NCBI GenBank assembly: GCA_012295275.1
Contig: CM022669.1
Coordinates: 19,251,091 to 19,315,090, forward strand
Source: Chrysomallon squamiferum
Lineage: Eukaryota; Mollusca; Gastropoda; Neomphalida; Peltospiridae
Reading direction: 5' to 3'
DNA length: 64,000 nucleotides
Positions 13,071 to 26,804 of the stretch are shown here, one piece after another; the stretch's first letter is position 1; each line of letters opens with the position of its first letter. Below the pieces are notes generated by a model, which was given only the letters and a program-made list of their open reading frames with translations, did no database searches and had not been told where the DNA came from. Made by a program: the position numbers and the translations under genes.

Positions 13071-13077
13071 TTATATA
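13071..13077 (-). promoter_or_regulatory. TATA box of the vWFA gene
   Basis: On the minus strand TATATAAGGG lies about 110 bases upstream of the signal-peptide ATG at 12960. This places a transcription start near 13040 with a 5' UTR of about 80 bases. A strong TATA box suits a highly expressed, tissue-restricted secreted protein (inference). Confidence 0.6.
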
Positions 13078-14066
13078 CTATCTTTACGACCTCAAGTATG
13101 TGCTTGGCGTAATTCTGATAGTAACCTGGCTTCCTGTGACGACAACAGTGTGGGAAGGAGCCATTCCTTCTAACAGAACATTTGACCATATTTGGGATTC
13201 ATTTGCGTATTACGCTCCACCCAATAACGTGTTAACCAATAGCACGATCTGTGTGGTTCCGGTGCAGAGGTGGTGTGGGAAAGTTATGAATGAATTTGAG
13301 GTTTCTTATTATAGGTCATCTAATGAGTTTGTCCTTAACTTAGACTTAAATATAGCCATTGTGTAGTGTGAAACTTACAAAAGTTTCATTCATTAAAACA
13401 AAGACACTTGTGATGTATATTTATAAACCACTCTTATTATAGAAAGCTGAAGGTATGTCCTGACTACATTGTTTCAGAAGTTTCTGAATTCTTTTGAATC
13501 GCGCCCACTGATTTAACAGTCGTGATCCAGTTTTTAAAATATGAATGGAATTCCAGTTGAAAGAATCGTTTGTTCTGTTTGCAGAGTTTGTTTACAAAGC
13601 GGAACAGAAAGAGCGGTACATTAATCAGAAATGATTCCGGTAAATACATTTACCACGTTCATTGTCGAATCTTGGTTTCTTTCTTTGTTTCTCTTTTCAT
13701 TCGTTCTGTCCTTCTTTATTTCTTTACTTCTTTGTTGGTTTTTCTTGGGGTGGGGGTGTCTTTAATCATTATCTCTGGATTCTGAAGAATAACGGACAGA
13801 ACCAGAGGTAGTTGTGTAAAAGTTGAAGAGTCTTTGGTTAAAACTTTTCATTTATTTTCATAGTTCGATCGTCTTTCTTTATTTTCGTTATTCGTTTTGT
13901 ATCTTTAATTTTCTTTTTTTTTTTCTTTCTTTCTTTTTTTTTGTTCTTCTTACAGTAATCTGGCATATTTGCAATAAAACCGAATGATTTCATCAATAAT
14001 AATAATAATAATAATAAATACATTTTTAAAATATCCTTTTCAATTTGTTATTTATAGAAAATATAA

Positions 14067-14071
<5 letters not shown>

Positions 14072-14151
<80 letters not shown>

Positions 14152-14160
14152 AGAGAGAGA
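14072..14160. repeat. (GA)n microsatellite
   Basis: A GA dinucleotide run of about 88 bases with a short GGGAGGGA interruption, in the vWFA-FASTKD5 spacer. Confidence 0.95.
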
Positions 14161-14968
14161 GATAGTAACACTAATGGTATAGAACTTAAATAAATAATGA
14201 AATACACATAATAAATTAATATATTAAGCTCATGCAGTACCATCCTTTTCATAATCCTTGACAGTTTTCGAAATCTTTTTGGATTCATAATTTGATTGTT
14301 AATAAACATGGTTGAATCCTTCTATTATTACGTTTTGTTATATAAATTTTAAAAGACTGTCACAGGACCAGCATTATATCAACATTCCAAAACTCAGTTA
14401 TTAAAGTTGTCTGAATGTGAAATATTAGATTATTTCACGAATTTCAAAATAAAAAATAACCTAATTTGACTATTCATTCATTAAAATTATGTTCCATTTA
14501 ACAAATGGTTTTTACATTTCATTTGCACAGCAAAAACCATTTCTTTGTAATGCTAAGCTTATCCGTCCTCAGCCAGTCCTAGAAATAACTTCGACATAAT
14601 TTGATCATTTTTAACCGATATTTTTATGGAATGATTTTTATTGCTTATGTAAAGAATATTTTAAGTAGATATTATATTAATTTGTGCCTAAGACATTTCT
14701 AGAAAAATAAAGCGTTACATTTAATGTATATCTTCAGTTTTAGACATTAACCGTATAATAGTCTTTAAGATAGACTGAATATTAATTTTTCTGACGTAAT
14801 TAGAATCCAACACATAATTAGCATTCATGAGGCACTTCCGCGCCTTTGTCTATTCATAATTTTCTGCGTCGGCATTTTTCGAAGTGAATATAGGTCAGTG
14901 ACTTAGAATAGTAGCATCTGTAACTGTTTCTCTTTTTCTTATTATCATTGTTGTTGTTACTGTTGATA

Positions 14969-15004
<36 letters not shown>

Positions 15005-16055
15005 GTTGTTGTTGTTGTTGTTGTTGTTGTTTTTGTTATTTTTATTATTATTGTTATAGTAATGTGTTTCTGTAACTAGCAGTAATCATTGCATACGGAA
15101 AAAGATCGCCTGTATGATTGGAGGAATTTACTTACGCACAAATTGAAAATGACAGCGCCTACTGAAACATGTGACAAGGTTTTATTTTTATTCTTTTTAC
15201 AAGTTTTCCGAAGAACTATTACAACTAATTGTTTCTTACAACTAATTTTGAATATTTCTCCTACAGTAGCATACATATATTTAAATAAATATATATATAT
15301 TGAAAAGGATTTCCGTGGACGAGTGCTTTATAAAATTATAGCCTTGAAACGTTGCTACCTAAATAGTAAATACCTTTTTAGGCTTTTACTAGAGTTTGAA
15401 TTAGGTTAACAAGCATCCAAATGAAAATAATATTATACATGAATAAGAGCGAAAGAAAAGCAGTTGCTAATATTGTCATACAATTAGCAAATAAAATGGA
15501 AAATTTAAAATTGTGGTTTAAGGGGGTGAAAATGACTACTTTTTACTTTCTTTTTTTGGTCAAATATATTGGCATTGGCGCCATACAGACATTGCTTAAT
15601 ATATTCCCTATGATTATTATAAATTTAAATAATGTTAGAGATTGAAGTCTTTATTACAGTAACCAAGCATTTTGCACCAGTATGTAGTACGTATTAAACA
15701 ACAATTATTCAAAAATGCATTAACCTGCCTGTTACTTTTAGTCATGGAGCCTCTAGCAACCTCTTGTAGAATTCAAGTTTTCTAGGGAATTCTGCTGATC
15801 TGGACTATGGTAGCTGGTTAAAATTAATTTTGGTTAAATATTTATGTTAATTGTAAATTAACTGATTAATATTATTATTATTTTTTATATATATATATAT
15901 ATATATGTTTTTTTTTTTTTTTTTTTTTTTAGGGAACGTGAAATTATCTTGAAGAAAAAAAAAGAAGAGATAATATTTGGATCCTAATTGTGCAAATTTT
16001 TAATCAAAAGAGAATAAAATAAGTCAAAAATACTTTATCTTTACTAACATCCATC

Positions 16056-19000
16056 ATGCAAACATACACAAATTTATCACGGCATTTGCTGTCATTTTCT
16101 AAACCCCCAAGCTGGCAAAGATCATCCTGGGGAACTTTTCTTGAACGCACATACAGATGTTTGACAGAACTACATTCAAGGCAGGTAACTGTTAAAAGAA
16201 TTCTCACTGTTAAAGACAACAACATATTACCTCTAGTCTCAATTCTGAGTCATCATACTTCTTCTTGTGTTCAGACAGATAAAAGAAATCTTCGTAGTAA
16301 TCCAGAATTGCAGAGTCACGGGTTCACTTCAGGTTCGTTAAAAGAAAAACCGTGGAAACCTCTTAAACAGAGGAGACAAGATCCAATAAAAGTAGCTCAT
16401 CAGGTATTTGGCGAGTTAAAGGAAAGACATCCAAGCCAGCTTCGTCCACAGAGCAGGATTAATGTGAACATGCTAGGAGCTGAGATGAATCAAGACACTA
16501 ACTTCAGTAAAATTAATTCAGAGAGTTTCAGAAACACGAGCAGTATCGATCTGCTTAAAATGCTGCAAAAAATTCATCTTTCCGACAAAAACAATTTGCA
16601 AGAATACAAGAAGACAATTTCAGGAATTGAGAATGTTTTACGCAAAAGAATTGAAGCAGATGGCTTGAGTCTGTCGCTGGATATTGCTGACGTTTTCTTC
16701 ATAATGGGGGCCAATTGTCGAGCCTACATCAGTGCCATGTTTGACTACATCACGAAACGTTTTGACATTCTGCAGTTGAAACCGTCCTGGCTTACGAGAC
16801 TTATGTTTTATGTTTTCCTTCATGGCAGTGCTCCACCACTTCTTTACCCAAAGATTGAAGAGTTCTTATGTGATCACTTAGACGAATTTCACATCAAAGA
16901 CATCAGTGTGGTCTGTTTAGGTTTCTTTCGGTCCATACATCGAATCGATTCGACTGAGTTGCTGGAGAAAATGGCTGACAGACTTTTGATGGATATTGAA
17001 CAAGTTGGCCAGCATGGTCTTGTTAACATCTTGAAAGCTTTTCGCCACTCTGGTTATAACAATGTCGGCTTTTTTGAAAACTTAGCGGATGCCCTGATTA
17101 AAAATCAGATCTTGGAAAACTGTTTGAACTTGAATCTTCTCATGCACATAGCATCCACCTATGCGGGTTTGTCAGTATTCCACAGTGAACTGCTCGACAT
17201 CATATTAAAACAGTTCATAAATGTTCTAGACAAACACGACAACAGTCAGATTCGATCCAAAGACCTGGCAAAGTTTGTGTGGGCATTTGGTGTGTTTGTG
17301 TTTGAGCCTGAAAAGCACAGAGACTTGTACATGAAGTTGGTGTCAGCTTACAGAGATAAAGTCAGCAAGGAGGATGTGGTGTACCCAGAATCACTGGCAG
17401 ACATGCTGCAGGGTCTGATGTATCTTCAGATCTTCCCAGATGACCTGATTGCAAAGATGTTTGACATAGACACAGCTACAGCACTGAGAGGTAGGTGTGA
17501 ATGGTTGAGTATGGATATCAATAGAATGATTGTGTTTATATAATCAGTAAGGGTGATTGATGACTGATGAGCAGTTTAGCAACTTCTGGAAGAGAATAAG
17601 TGTCAGAAACAGATTTTCATTTTGTCGTTTTGTTTTAAAAAAGGTAAAAAAATATTAACATTATTTTTAAATTTTCTTTCGTTCTCACCTTGAAGATGAT
17701 GCTGTGATGAGGAAGGCCATTCAGGTGTTGATGATTCACAATGCTGTTATTATTGAGTGTCCTCATTACTCAGGTCCAACACTTCCACAGGTAAAACACT
17801 AATCAGCTGATCTTAATCAAATTGAATTTTTTATGTTTCCAGGTAACAAGAAGAAAGTTATGGCATTATGTTTTTAAAAAAAAAATAATAATAATAAAAA
17901 TAAATTTAAAGAATTGTTTTATAAATTGTAATGAAACTGAATGTATCTCTTTCTGTTTTGTGTTGTTTTTTTGTTTTTTAAATATAATTTGCTGTCGATT
18001 ACGAATGTGGCTTTCTGCTTGGGAGTTAACTTTCTTTTAACTGTGTGTAGAATTTTATTTACACAAATTTCACTGTATCTACAAGGAAACATTTTAGGAA
18101 AGATTACTATGTATGAAATGTTTATTTTTGAACAGAGTTTTGTCGACACACTGTCAAAGATAGATGAGGTGAAGAAAAGTCTAGATTTTGAGCTGTCTAT
18201 GAGGAGGGGCCTGGCAAAGGTGCGAAACACTCTGAAAGAAATGTATGGAGAGGATCGAGTGCACACCCATTTTATTCTGTCACACTTTAGAAGTGCAGGT
18301 CAGTTTGAGTCATCTCTTATCATTTGTGATTACAAATTAGTTATCTCTTATCATTTGTGATTACAAGTTGCTTATCTGTCATCATTTGTGATTACAAGTT
18401 GCTTATCTCTTTTCAGTTGTGATTACAATTAGGGTAATTATAAATGTATAAGAAACATTAATACTAAATCTGTAAATATATATTGATGAATTAACCTTGT
18501 ATATGTTTTTCTTTTTTTATGTGTATGTATATTTGTGAGTTTGTGAGTAAATATACTCTACAAGCACAAATATATATATTTTTTGAGCAAAATGAAATTG
18601 ACTTTTTTAATCCTTTACAAAGAGTGTTACAATGTTAGAGTAATGAAATGCAAGAATTTTTTTTTTTTTTTTTAAATATTTTAATATGTAATAAAATTCT
18701 TAATTTTGCTGGCTCTCTACAGATATTGAACTCCGATTCAGTAGAAGCAGGGAAGCAATACCATTCGAACCTCAAGAATTCAACAGCAAGTGGCATTTTG
18801 ATGACAAGAACATGGAAACAAGGTAGGTTTTTTGAAATTGTTTTATGTCGATGCTGAAATTTTTGAATATTTTCCATTGTTTCATAACTCAGCAAGTTTT
18901 ATCAGACAAAAAGAATATTATAGCATATGGATTTTAAAAAGTGGGAAATTTCTATCATTAATTTTTGAAGCAGATTTTGTTAATATATTATTAAGAAGAT

Positions 19001-19836
19001 ATAATTCCTATAAAAATTAAGTGCATTTAATCATTATTTTTCTGGAGTTTTTTTTTTTTTTTTTTTTTTTTCATAATGGTGTGTACCACTTTGTGTAATT
19101 TTTAAAACAGGACAGACAATTCATAAATTTTAAAAAAACCAACAAAAATAAAACAGGATATCGAATTTTTCAGTGTTTTTTTTTATTGAAAAGTATAAAA
19201 TTGTACGTATCTTTTCCATGTTAGAGTTGTTATCGAAGTCGCAGGACTTAATCAGTTTTGTACAAAGAGTTCCAGAATGAAGGGAAATTATGATACCAAG
19301 TTGAGACAACTCCGTCTTCTTGGTTACAATGTCATTCTAGTAAGTTCTTTAACTAATTTATTATTTATTTTTATATTTGTTTAACATAATCCCAGCAGAA
19401 AAATAAAATCAGAGTTCTTTAACATTTATAACAATTATAAAACAGTAATATAATTTAAAATATTTAAAAATAAACAAATTGAAGTATAACTATTTTTTAC
19501 ATATAAATTACTTTTAATCTGTTTTCAAATAATGCATTTTAGAACAAAAAGAAATAGTGTCTGTAAAACAATGCTGAATTATCAAGAAAGAAGTTTAAAA
19601 TATTCTTGTCAAGGTTTTAATTTGGTATTTTTTTTAATGTTTTTATTTATTCATTTATTTAGATTTATTTTCATGTTTTTTTGTATTTTTATTTTATATT
19701 TTATATATATATATATAACTTTTAACAAATTTTTATATTTCAGATAACACCACATGAGTGTGAAAACTTTAGAAAAATGGCAGTTGAAGAAAGGCAGGAA
19801 TATTTATTAAAATGTCTCAGGGATATTGTTGAATAA
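16056..19836 (+). CDS. FASTKD5: FASTKD5-like mitochondrial RNA-processing protein
   Basis: FASTK-family proteins work in the mitochondrial matrix; FASTKD5 is known for maturation of mRNAs not flanked by tRNAs, such as COX1. Six exons: 16056-17490, 17696-17790, 18136-18298, 18723-18822, 19225-19339 and 19744-19836. All phases fit, giving 666 residues. The N-terminus is basic and hydroxylated, fitting a mitochondrial presequence. FAST helical repeats cover about residues 180-590. The RAP domain (about 598-660) starts RVVIEVAGLNQFC and holds LRQLRLLGYNVILITPHE. The stretch ECPHYSGPTL and the segment before RAP (FILSHFRS, REAIPFEP) are what suggest FASTKD5 over other paralogues. An AATAAA lies at 19864-19869. 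Its last exon was copied into the duplication at 33871. The gene appears intact. Confidence 0.88.
18308..18425. repeat. Minisatellite in FASTKD5 intron 3
   Basis: About four tandem units with the core TTATCATTTGTGATTACAA, each roughly 30 bases long. The same unit recurs at about 26930-27020 and 46445-46630. This suggests an old spread or shared ancestry of these segments. Confidence 0.75.
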
Positions 19837-22800
19837 ATCTTCATTTTTCATTTTGTACAAGGAAATAAATCTGTTCCAAAATATATACAGGTTCATCATG
19901 TGATATAATGGTTCATCATAATCCATTTTATCAATTATTTTTATTACAATTTTTTTTTTTTTTTTTTTTTAATGGTTTTTGTTATTTTTAAACCAAGTGT
20001 CTTGTGCTATGCACCTTATTAAACATTTTTATTCATTCTTAAATGACTTAAGAACAGTGTAAGATTTACAATATCTTAAATCAAAACCTTTAACCAGTAA
20101 TAAAACTGATTATTCATAAGAAAAAGTATATTTTAAAAAATAAAATTAATAATTTCAAAAGTTGTTCCATTATTGATAAATTGTAGATTCATAGTCAATG
20201 TTATATGCTATAGATCGTGTTTTACATAAAATGGATTGATTCAGCTTTTACCTAGATTTTCTCTCTATATAAAATATACAGATTAAAATGTAATTGAATA
20301 ATTAATAATAGGAAATAGAAAATTTATGTGCATGCATTTCATAAATGTATATATGTGTCTATGTGGCTGTTTAGTTACATAATATATAAAAATGTCAACA
20401 TTTATTTTCTAAGGTGTAATTTATATGGGTAAAACTTGTATTATGCACATTCTATGAGAACCAGAATGTGTCAGAAAGTACTTTTAAAGCATTTATTATT
20501 TAATACTAAGATAATGAATAAAATTACCCATTCAACAAATCTGGTACAAGATTTATACCAAAACATTGCTGAACACTGAGGATGATCTGAAACAATTACA
20601 CTGGACTCTAAATTCAAACAATATATGTCAAATTCTTTATTATTTCTGACAAATATTCTGGATGCAGTGACTTTGATTTGCATTTATGTGTGAAATAAAC
20701 AGCATTTATTTACTTCATTTGGAGTCTGAGGAAAAAGATTTATACAGCAAAATATATGAGATGTTCCAGATACAAAGAGAAGAATGTTAAAGTAAAATGA
20801 AATAAAAAATAATTAAATTATAATAATAATAATTATGAGAAAATTAAATTGAGAATCTGATTAATTCTTTTTTTTCTTGTAACTGTGTATAGTAAACTTC
20901 ATTCATCTGAAATAGGAATTCTGTAATCATCAAAATTAAATAATGAACAAGAAAACACTTCATTGTCTTTATTAACCAATAAAAAAATAAAAGTCGTGAC
21001 CCATCACATTGAAACAGGTCTCAAGTTACATGGCCAAGTACTGAGCTTTAACTAACAACAGCAGTCATTTGAAAATTTATTATTTTGTTTATATTTTGGT
21101 AAAAATGGGTTTATATATGCATTTCCTCTTTGTCCCATTGAAGATACTAATCCTACAGTATGTTTTGGAGCACTTTTATGAACACTTGTTTGCATCATGC
21201 AAGAAATCCTCCAATTTGTCTGGACCTGTCTCTGGAACTAAACTTGATACAAGGATCAATGACAAAATGAAGCTTATGGAGTCAAGAATTAGAAAATGTT
21301 TGTAATTCCAGTCAACCAAAATTTGATAAATGGGTAAATGAAGTAAGAAAATTCAACTTAAGACGTGTTTTGATGTGATGGGTCACAGTTAGTAACAATA
21401 GAATTAACTACTTAAGATTATTATGATAAAATATTAATATGTTAGGTACAAAATAGAATTTGATAACAAACTTTGTCTGTCTAAATTTTAAAAGGATTAA
21501 ATACGACAATTCAAGACAGAAAACAATGACAAAATTACATCATGGATAGCCTATATAAAAAATTGTATATTAGTATACATCTGAAAACAAAATTAACAAA
21601 GTAAAATATATGCAGGAGCAGATAATATCACATCAGCGCTTGTAAAAATAACACCAGAAAATTTACAGGTATCTAAAACTACATTATTTGCCATACATTA
21701 TACACACAGTAAATGAGATGACAGATAATGACCTTAATGCTAATAACAATAATAATAACATGCATACTGATATCTAAAGAAGAATACAGTGTACATTTGT
21801 CATACATTCTGTACATTAAATGAATTGACAGGATGCAGAATATCACATTAATGCTAATAACCAAAACAATGACATTGCCATGTGTACTGATGTCCAAAGA
21901 AGAACATACTATGTATTTGTTTTGATATATTTTGTTGTCTTAATTTACAGCTTTACAGAAAATGCTTCTATACTAATTTATTTATCTTCTTTTTCTTCTC
22001 GTTATATTGTTCTCTTGTTACAATCTTCATTATTATCATCATTAATACATCACCTTTATTACGTTATCATCATCATCATCATTATAATCATTTTCTCATA
22101 TTATCATTTTTACAGTTTATTATTATCATTATCATTTACTTTATTATTATTATTATTAAATTGAAATTTTGTCAGTTCTTCCAAACTACTTGGTTCAAGC
22201 TTTCTCTCAAAAAATTCACAATAAAATTCTGGAGCCTGGAAAAATAAGAAACTAAATATTTACATTCAGTGTATTCTGAGAGTTCAACACGAAAATGGTG
22301 CACTTTTCATAGTTTGGAGATAATCAAAACTTTGAATATAATTTTAATTAAATATGTTAACGACATTAATGTGCAGTAATAAAAAAGAGAAATTAATAGC
22401 TATTTAATTATGATAAGGTCTCAAAACTTTCCTTTATTTTTATTTTTGAAAACCATAATGTGAGAAAAAACTAACCATGCAGTTAATAATTTGTTGTGTG
22501 TGACTATTAATACAAAAAACAAACTTGTACTGTAGAAATTGTTATTTAACAGTACCTTAAATAATGTTAACAATAATAATAATAAATATGATAAAAACAA
22601 TAACAAAAACAGGTGATTTGTTGATGTTGAGGAAATCATTACATGCATGCTTATGTATAATATAATAATAATGTTTGTCTGTATTATTTATTTATGTATT
22701 TATTTAATTTGATTTGGGTTTCTTTAAACTACAGTTTTAAAATATAAGAATTAATCAAACCTTGTCTGACAGTTTGTGTAAGAATTCTAACTGTTCTCCA

Positions 22801-22855
22801 GTCAACTATTTCAACTACTCCAATTTATAATAATAATAATAATAATTACAAACTA

Positions 22856-22900
<45 letters not shown>
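19837..22900. other. Region between FASTKD5-like gene and copy A
   Basis: AT-rich duplicated flank. It contains two relics of the ARM-TIR-SAM gene 3' end on minus: about 22755-22806 (LTGEQLEFLHKLS) and 22110-22235 (APEFY...SLEELTKF, then Asn codons read from an ATT microsatellite before TAA). No complete gene is seen. Confidence 0.7.
22110..22235 (-). pseudogene. Orphan last exon of copy A
   Basis: Homologous to the last exon of copy C (53456-53551), with an intact CAG acceptor. It begins APEFYCEFFERKL and keeps SLEELTKF, but then runs into an ATT tract read as Asn-rich codons before a TAA. The upstream exon it should join is truncated, so it is probably not used. Confidence 0.65.
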
Positions 22901-22904
<4 letters not shown>

Positions 22905-25855
22905 TTTTCCATACTTTCAGCTTTTCTCTCCCTTTCCTTTGAATCTAAAACCCAGAGGGCACCACTGGCAGCTTTGGCGATATTTTCGTTTTGTGATTTG
23001 CTAACAGATTTGAGCAATGCCATTACTTCTTTGTCTTTCTACAGTCAAAAAAACCAAAAGAAACAAAAAGTTTTGATTAAAAGTAACAGAAATCAGTCTT
23101 GAATATGTTTTAATTATATTTTATGAAGGAAATATCAGAAAAGTACATGAAAAAAACAAAAGAATAAATAAATAAAAAACAACTCTGTTGACTTTACAAG
23201 GTATTTCCTGAAATCTGTTGAAGGAAAATAAAAGAAAAATTGATAAAATAATGGGGAAATTGCTGCAGATATTTATTTTTCTCCTTTGATTTATTTATTA
23301 TTAAAATTATTAATTTATATAACATCAACAATACACACATTAGTAGAAATTTCAGATGGGTTTTTTCTTGTTTTAAAATATATATATATATATATTTTAT
23401 ATTTGTATCTTTAACAAAACAAAAACAAAAAATAAAATAATAATAATAATAATAATAATAATAATTACAATCGCAGTAACATATGAAAAAAATGTCATTT
23501 GCAAGAAAAATATTTAATATTAATACTTACAAGAATTATCTTCTTGTTTTCTTCATCAAAAGACAGTTGCCAGATGCACTCAATGGCTGGTTTCTTTTCA
23601 GCATCATTTCCATTTTTCAAAATTTCCACTAACATTGGAAGTGGATCAGTTTCCATCAACAATTTCTTGTTTGTGTCATTCGTTGCCAGACCTTTCATAC
23701 CTGCCACAAGTGTGTCCACACTAAACCCATCATGTACATGATCATCACTTTCCCAGGCCTTTTTAGTATAACTAAGTAAAAACCTATACACATCCTTTCC
23801 AGCCATAAGAAGATGGTTCTGGTCCTCTCTGATTGTGTATGCAAGTGTCAAAAGTACAATAACCTTATTCCCTGAAATAGGTAAAAAAATTGATAAATAA
23901 ATAAATAAATAAATACATAAATTAATTAATTAAGAAATAAAGAAAGAACAAAAGAAAGAAAGAAACAAATGAATAAATGAAGGAATGAATGAATAAATAG
24001 ATAAAGAAATAAATAAAGAAAGTAAGCAAACAAACAAAATGAAACAAAGTAAAATAAAATGAGAAAAAAAAATAAAATAAAATAAACATAAAGCAAATTA
24101 ATAATAACAAAAGTAGGCAGTGCTATGTCACTGTTACAAAAATTAATATTTTACACAACCGACATGACAGCTGCCAATTACTTCCCCTGTCATTCTCATG
24201 CATACACATTTATACATACTTGAGGAATCACATGCGAGGAAAGGAATGATATAGATCACTGCTTTCAGCCTGCGAAAGATATGCCGAGTGGCTGGATTCC
24301 TAGCACAATTGTGAAAGGTTCCTATTGCTGATCTAAAGATATCTTTTAATTTCTGCAAAATAGGATAGTTTCTCTCATTATGAATGGTTCTTTATTTACT
24401 GAATTAATATTGATATAATAATGCAGAAGTAAAAACTGATTTTAACAAGATATAAAATATAAACAGACAGACAGACAAATAAAAAGAGATGCAGAGATTG
24501 ATGGTTGGACCTATAGATGAATAGAAGACAAATAGAGATAAATACAAATAGATAGATGGTGCATAGAAAAACAGATTAATAAAAAATCAAACAGAAACAG
24601 ACATGAATAAAAGGTAAGATAAAGACAGATAGATTCATAAATAAAGAGTAAGATAAACACAGATGGATAGCTGAATCAAAAAATAAGAAAAAGACAGATG
24701 GACAGATGAATAAAAGATAAGACAAAGACAGATGGACATAAAAAAGCAAGATAAAGAAAGACGAAAAGATGCTTACACATATAAAGTAATAATATGCACA
24801 TATACATACTTCAGAATCATAAATATCATCTTTCATTGCTTCAAAGTCCCGTATGTAGAATTCCAAGATTCCAGTCTCTGCCAGGTATTCTGCAAACAAG
24901 CTTCCATTCGAGTAGTTCCAACAAATAGATCTAATTAAATAAATAGCTTTTGCACCACTGATCTGATCAAAAATAGATTCTGTCAAATATGTAGTGCCAG
25001 CCTCTTTCATCAACAGCTTATACAGGTGATAAAGTAACTTGGTCATGTTAATTCTTGCCAAGTATTCAGACAAAACTACTTTTTCTTCTGGTTTGCTGAA
25101 ATCAAAATTCGAGTTTGCCACTAGTCTACCCAGAAGATATATCAACTGATCTTCTTCTATAGAATTGACCATTTTACTTAATTCACCAGCTATCCAATCA
25201 AATAATTCAAAAGTCTCTTTCAAATCCGGGTACTTTTCAATCAACAGTTTTGCTTCTGTTAGGTCGTCTTCATGGTTTGCTTGAATTTTTATGGAACATA
25301 AATAAAAAGGGTTTTATAAGTGACATGCCTGTGCAAGTTTTTGCATGTGTATATAGAAACACACAGTAGAAAAGTAAAATTTAAATCAGTGTGTTCTACT
25401 GGTTCTAGCTAACTAAAAACGCAAAATTTAAATCAGTGTGTTCTACTGGTTCTAGCTAACTAAAAACGCAAAATTTAAATCAGTGTGTTCTACTGGTTCT
25501 ACCTAACAAGCAAAAACAAAACATTTTTATCAGTGTGTTCTACTGGTTCTACCTAACAAGCTAAAACACAACATTTTTATCAGTGTGTTCTACTGGTTCT
25601 ACCTAACAAGCTAAAACACAACATTTTTATCAGTGTGTTCTACTGGCCCAACCTAACAAACTGAAACACAAAATTTAAATCAGTGTGTTCCACTGGTTCT
25701 ACCTAACAAGTAAAATACAATTTTAAATGAGTGTGTTCTACTGTTTCTACCTAAAAAGCAGAAACACAAAATTTAAGGATGTCTGCTGTGTGTGACCTAC
25801 CTGTTGTGTCTTCATTCAGTTCCTTTTCTGGTATAGAACTGCAGGCGGTTGCCAT
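22901..25855 (-). CDS. ARM-family paralogue A, TIR-less
   Basis: Exons on minus: 25801-25855, 24810-25279, 24220-24352, 23531-23871 and 22901-23038; phases agree, giving 378 residues. It starts MATACSS. An alpha-helical region (about 19-175) contains DLKETFELFDW and LSEYLARINMTKLLYHLY. ARM-like repeats (about 176-375) include HNCARNPATR, VIYIIPFLACD, LAYTIREDQNHLLMAG and PAIECIWQL, and the protein ends ESMEK at a TAA. In copies B and C the same exon instead splices on to TIR exons; here these are deleted. Exon 2 has lost the CAG acceptor used in B and must start at an alternative AAG (25280), which stays in phase. It may be an ARM-only regulator of its TIR paralogues, or a decaying gene. Function unknown. 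Confidence 0.7.
25380..25790. repeat. Tandem ~60-bp minisatellite carrying splice-acceptor cores
   Basis: Seven to eight units with the + strand core GTTCTACTGGTTCTACCTAA lie in intron 1 of copy A. Read on minus, each contains TTAG followed by GTAGAACCAGTAGAACA, the same acceptor and start of exon found in exons 2 and 3 of copy C. Copy B has about four decayed units at about 44225-44420. Confidence 0.85.
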
Positions 25856-26329
25856 AATGCAATGTGCTATTCAAGTATAGTTTGCAAACTTTTCAGTATC
25901 TGGAATAAAAAAAAAAAAAATAAACAATGGATAATACGTTGGGCTGGAAGTGCCACATTCCTTTATGTTTTTTGTTTGTTTTGTTTTTGTTTTCTGAAAT
26001 TGGACCTGGAGGTTTTATTGTTGTTGTTTATTAAAATCACATTATTACATTTGTAAATACTTATTCGTGTACATACAAAAATGCCACATACACCTATAAT
26101 TGCAAATATTCACATATACCCGATCATACATACATACATATATAAATATATAAAATATAGTTTTAAACACACAAAAACATCTATGTATTTATTTGCTTGC
26201 ATATATAATTAATATTTCATATATACGTATTCAACAGGCCAAGGCCACCAAATTCAGTTGTTTTTTTGTTGTTGATTTTTTATTTATATAAGATTACTGT
26301 AAATATCTTGTATATGTTTTCAGATGTAT

Positions 26330-26376
<47 letters not shown>

Positions 26377-26715
26377 TTATTTATTTTTATATTATTATTA
26401 CTGCTAAAAATTTGCATTACATACGATATTATTCTGTTACCTTTATATTTTTTCTTCATTCTACACCAAAAATTTACTACTGCAATTATTACAGATAATT
26501 TTCAATGAATGTTATTAAACAATAACAACAACAATAACAATAATAATAATGGAATCTGTGTTACAAAATACAAAGTATTAAATAGAGTATTAAATAGTTT
26601 ATTTCTTTTGATTTTTTTTTGCAAATTTGGAAAAATTTCATTAAACTAATTTAATAATTAAAACTACGAAAAGTTTGACAGATTTTTTCCTTATTATTGC
26701 TGTTGTTCTTGTTGT

Positions 26716-26804
<89 letters not shown>

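Larger units (their letters stand above)
12961..16055. other. Intergenic region with (GA)n and (ATT/GTT)n repeats
   Basis: This is the upstream flank of both the vWFA gene (minus) and the FASTKD5-like gene (plus). It holds a GA run at about 14072-14160, ATT then GTT tracts at about 14968-15030, a TA run at about 15885-15906 and a T run at about 15908-15930. A 74-codon frame at 15421-15645 resembles nothing I know. No gene is supported. Confidence 0.6.

Noticed and set aside
12893-13366. 157-codon + strand frame with hydrophobic patches
   Set aside because: It lies antisense over the vWFA signal-peptide exon and promoter, has no recognisable domain and no splice context.
15421-15645. 74-codon frame MKIILYMNKSERK...
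   Set aside because: No family resemblance, no splice partners, AT-rich composition like the surrounding spacer.
25380-25790. Regular direct repeats resembling a CRISPR array
   Set aside because: Units are contiguous with no unique spacers, the sequence is animal, and the array lies in an intron whose repeats match gene exons.
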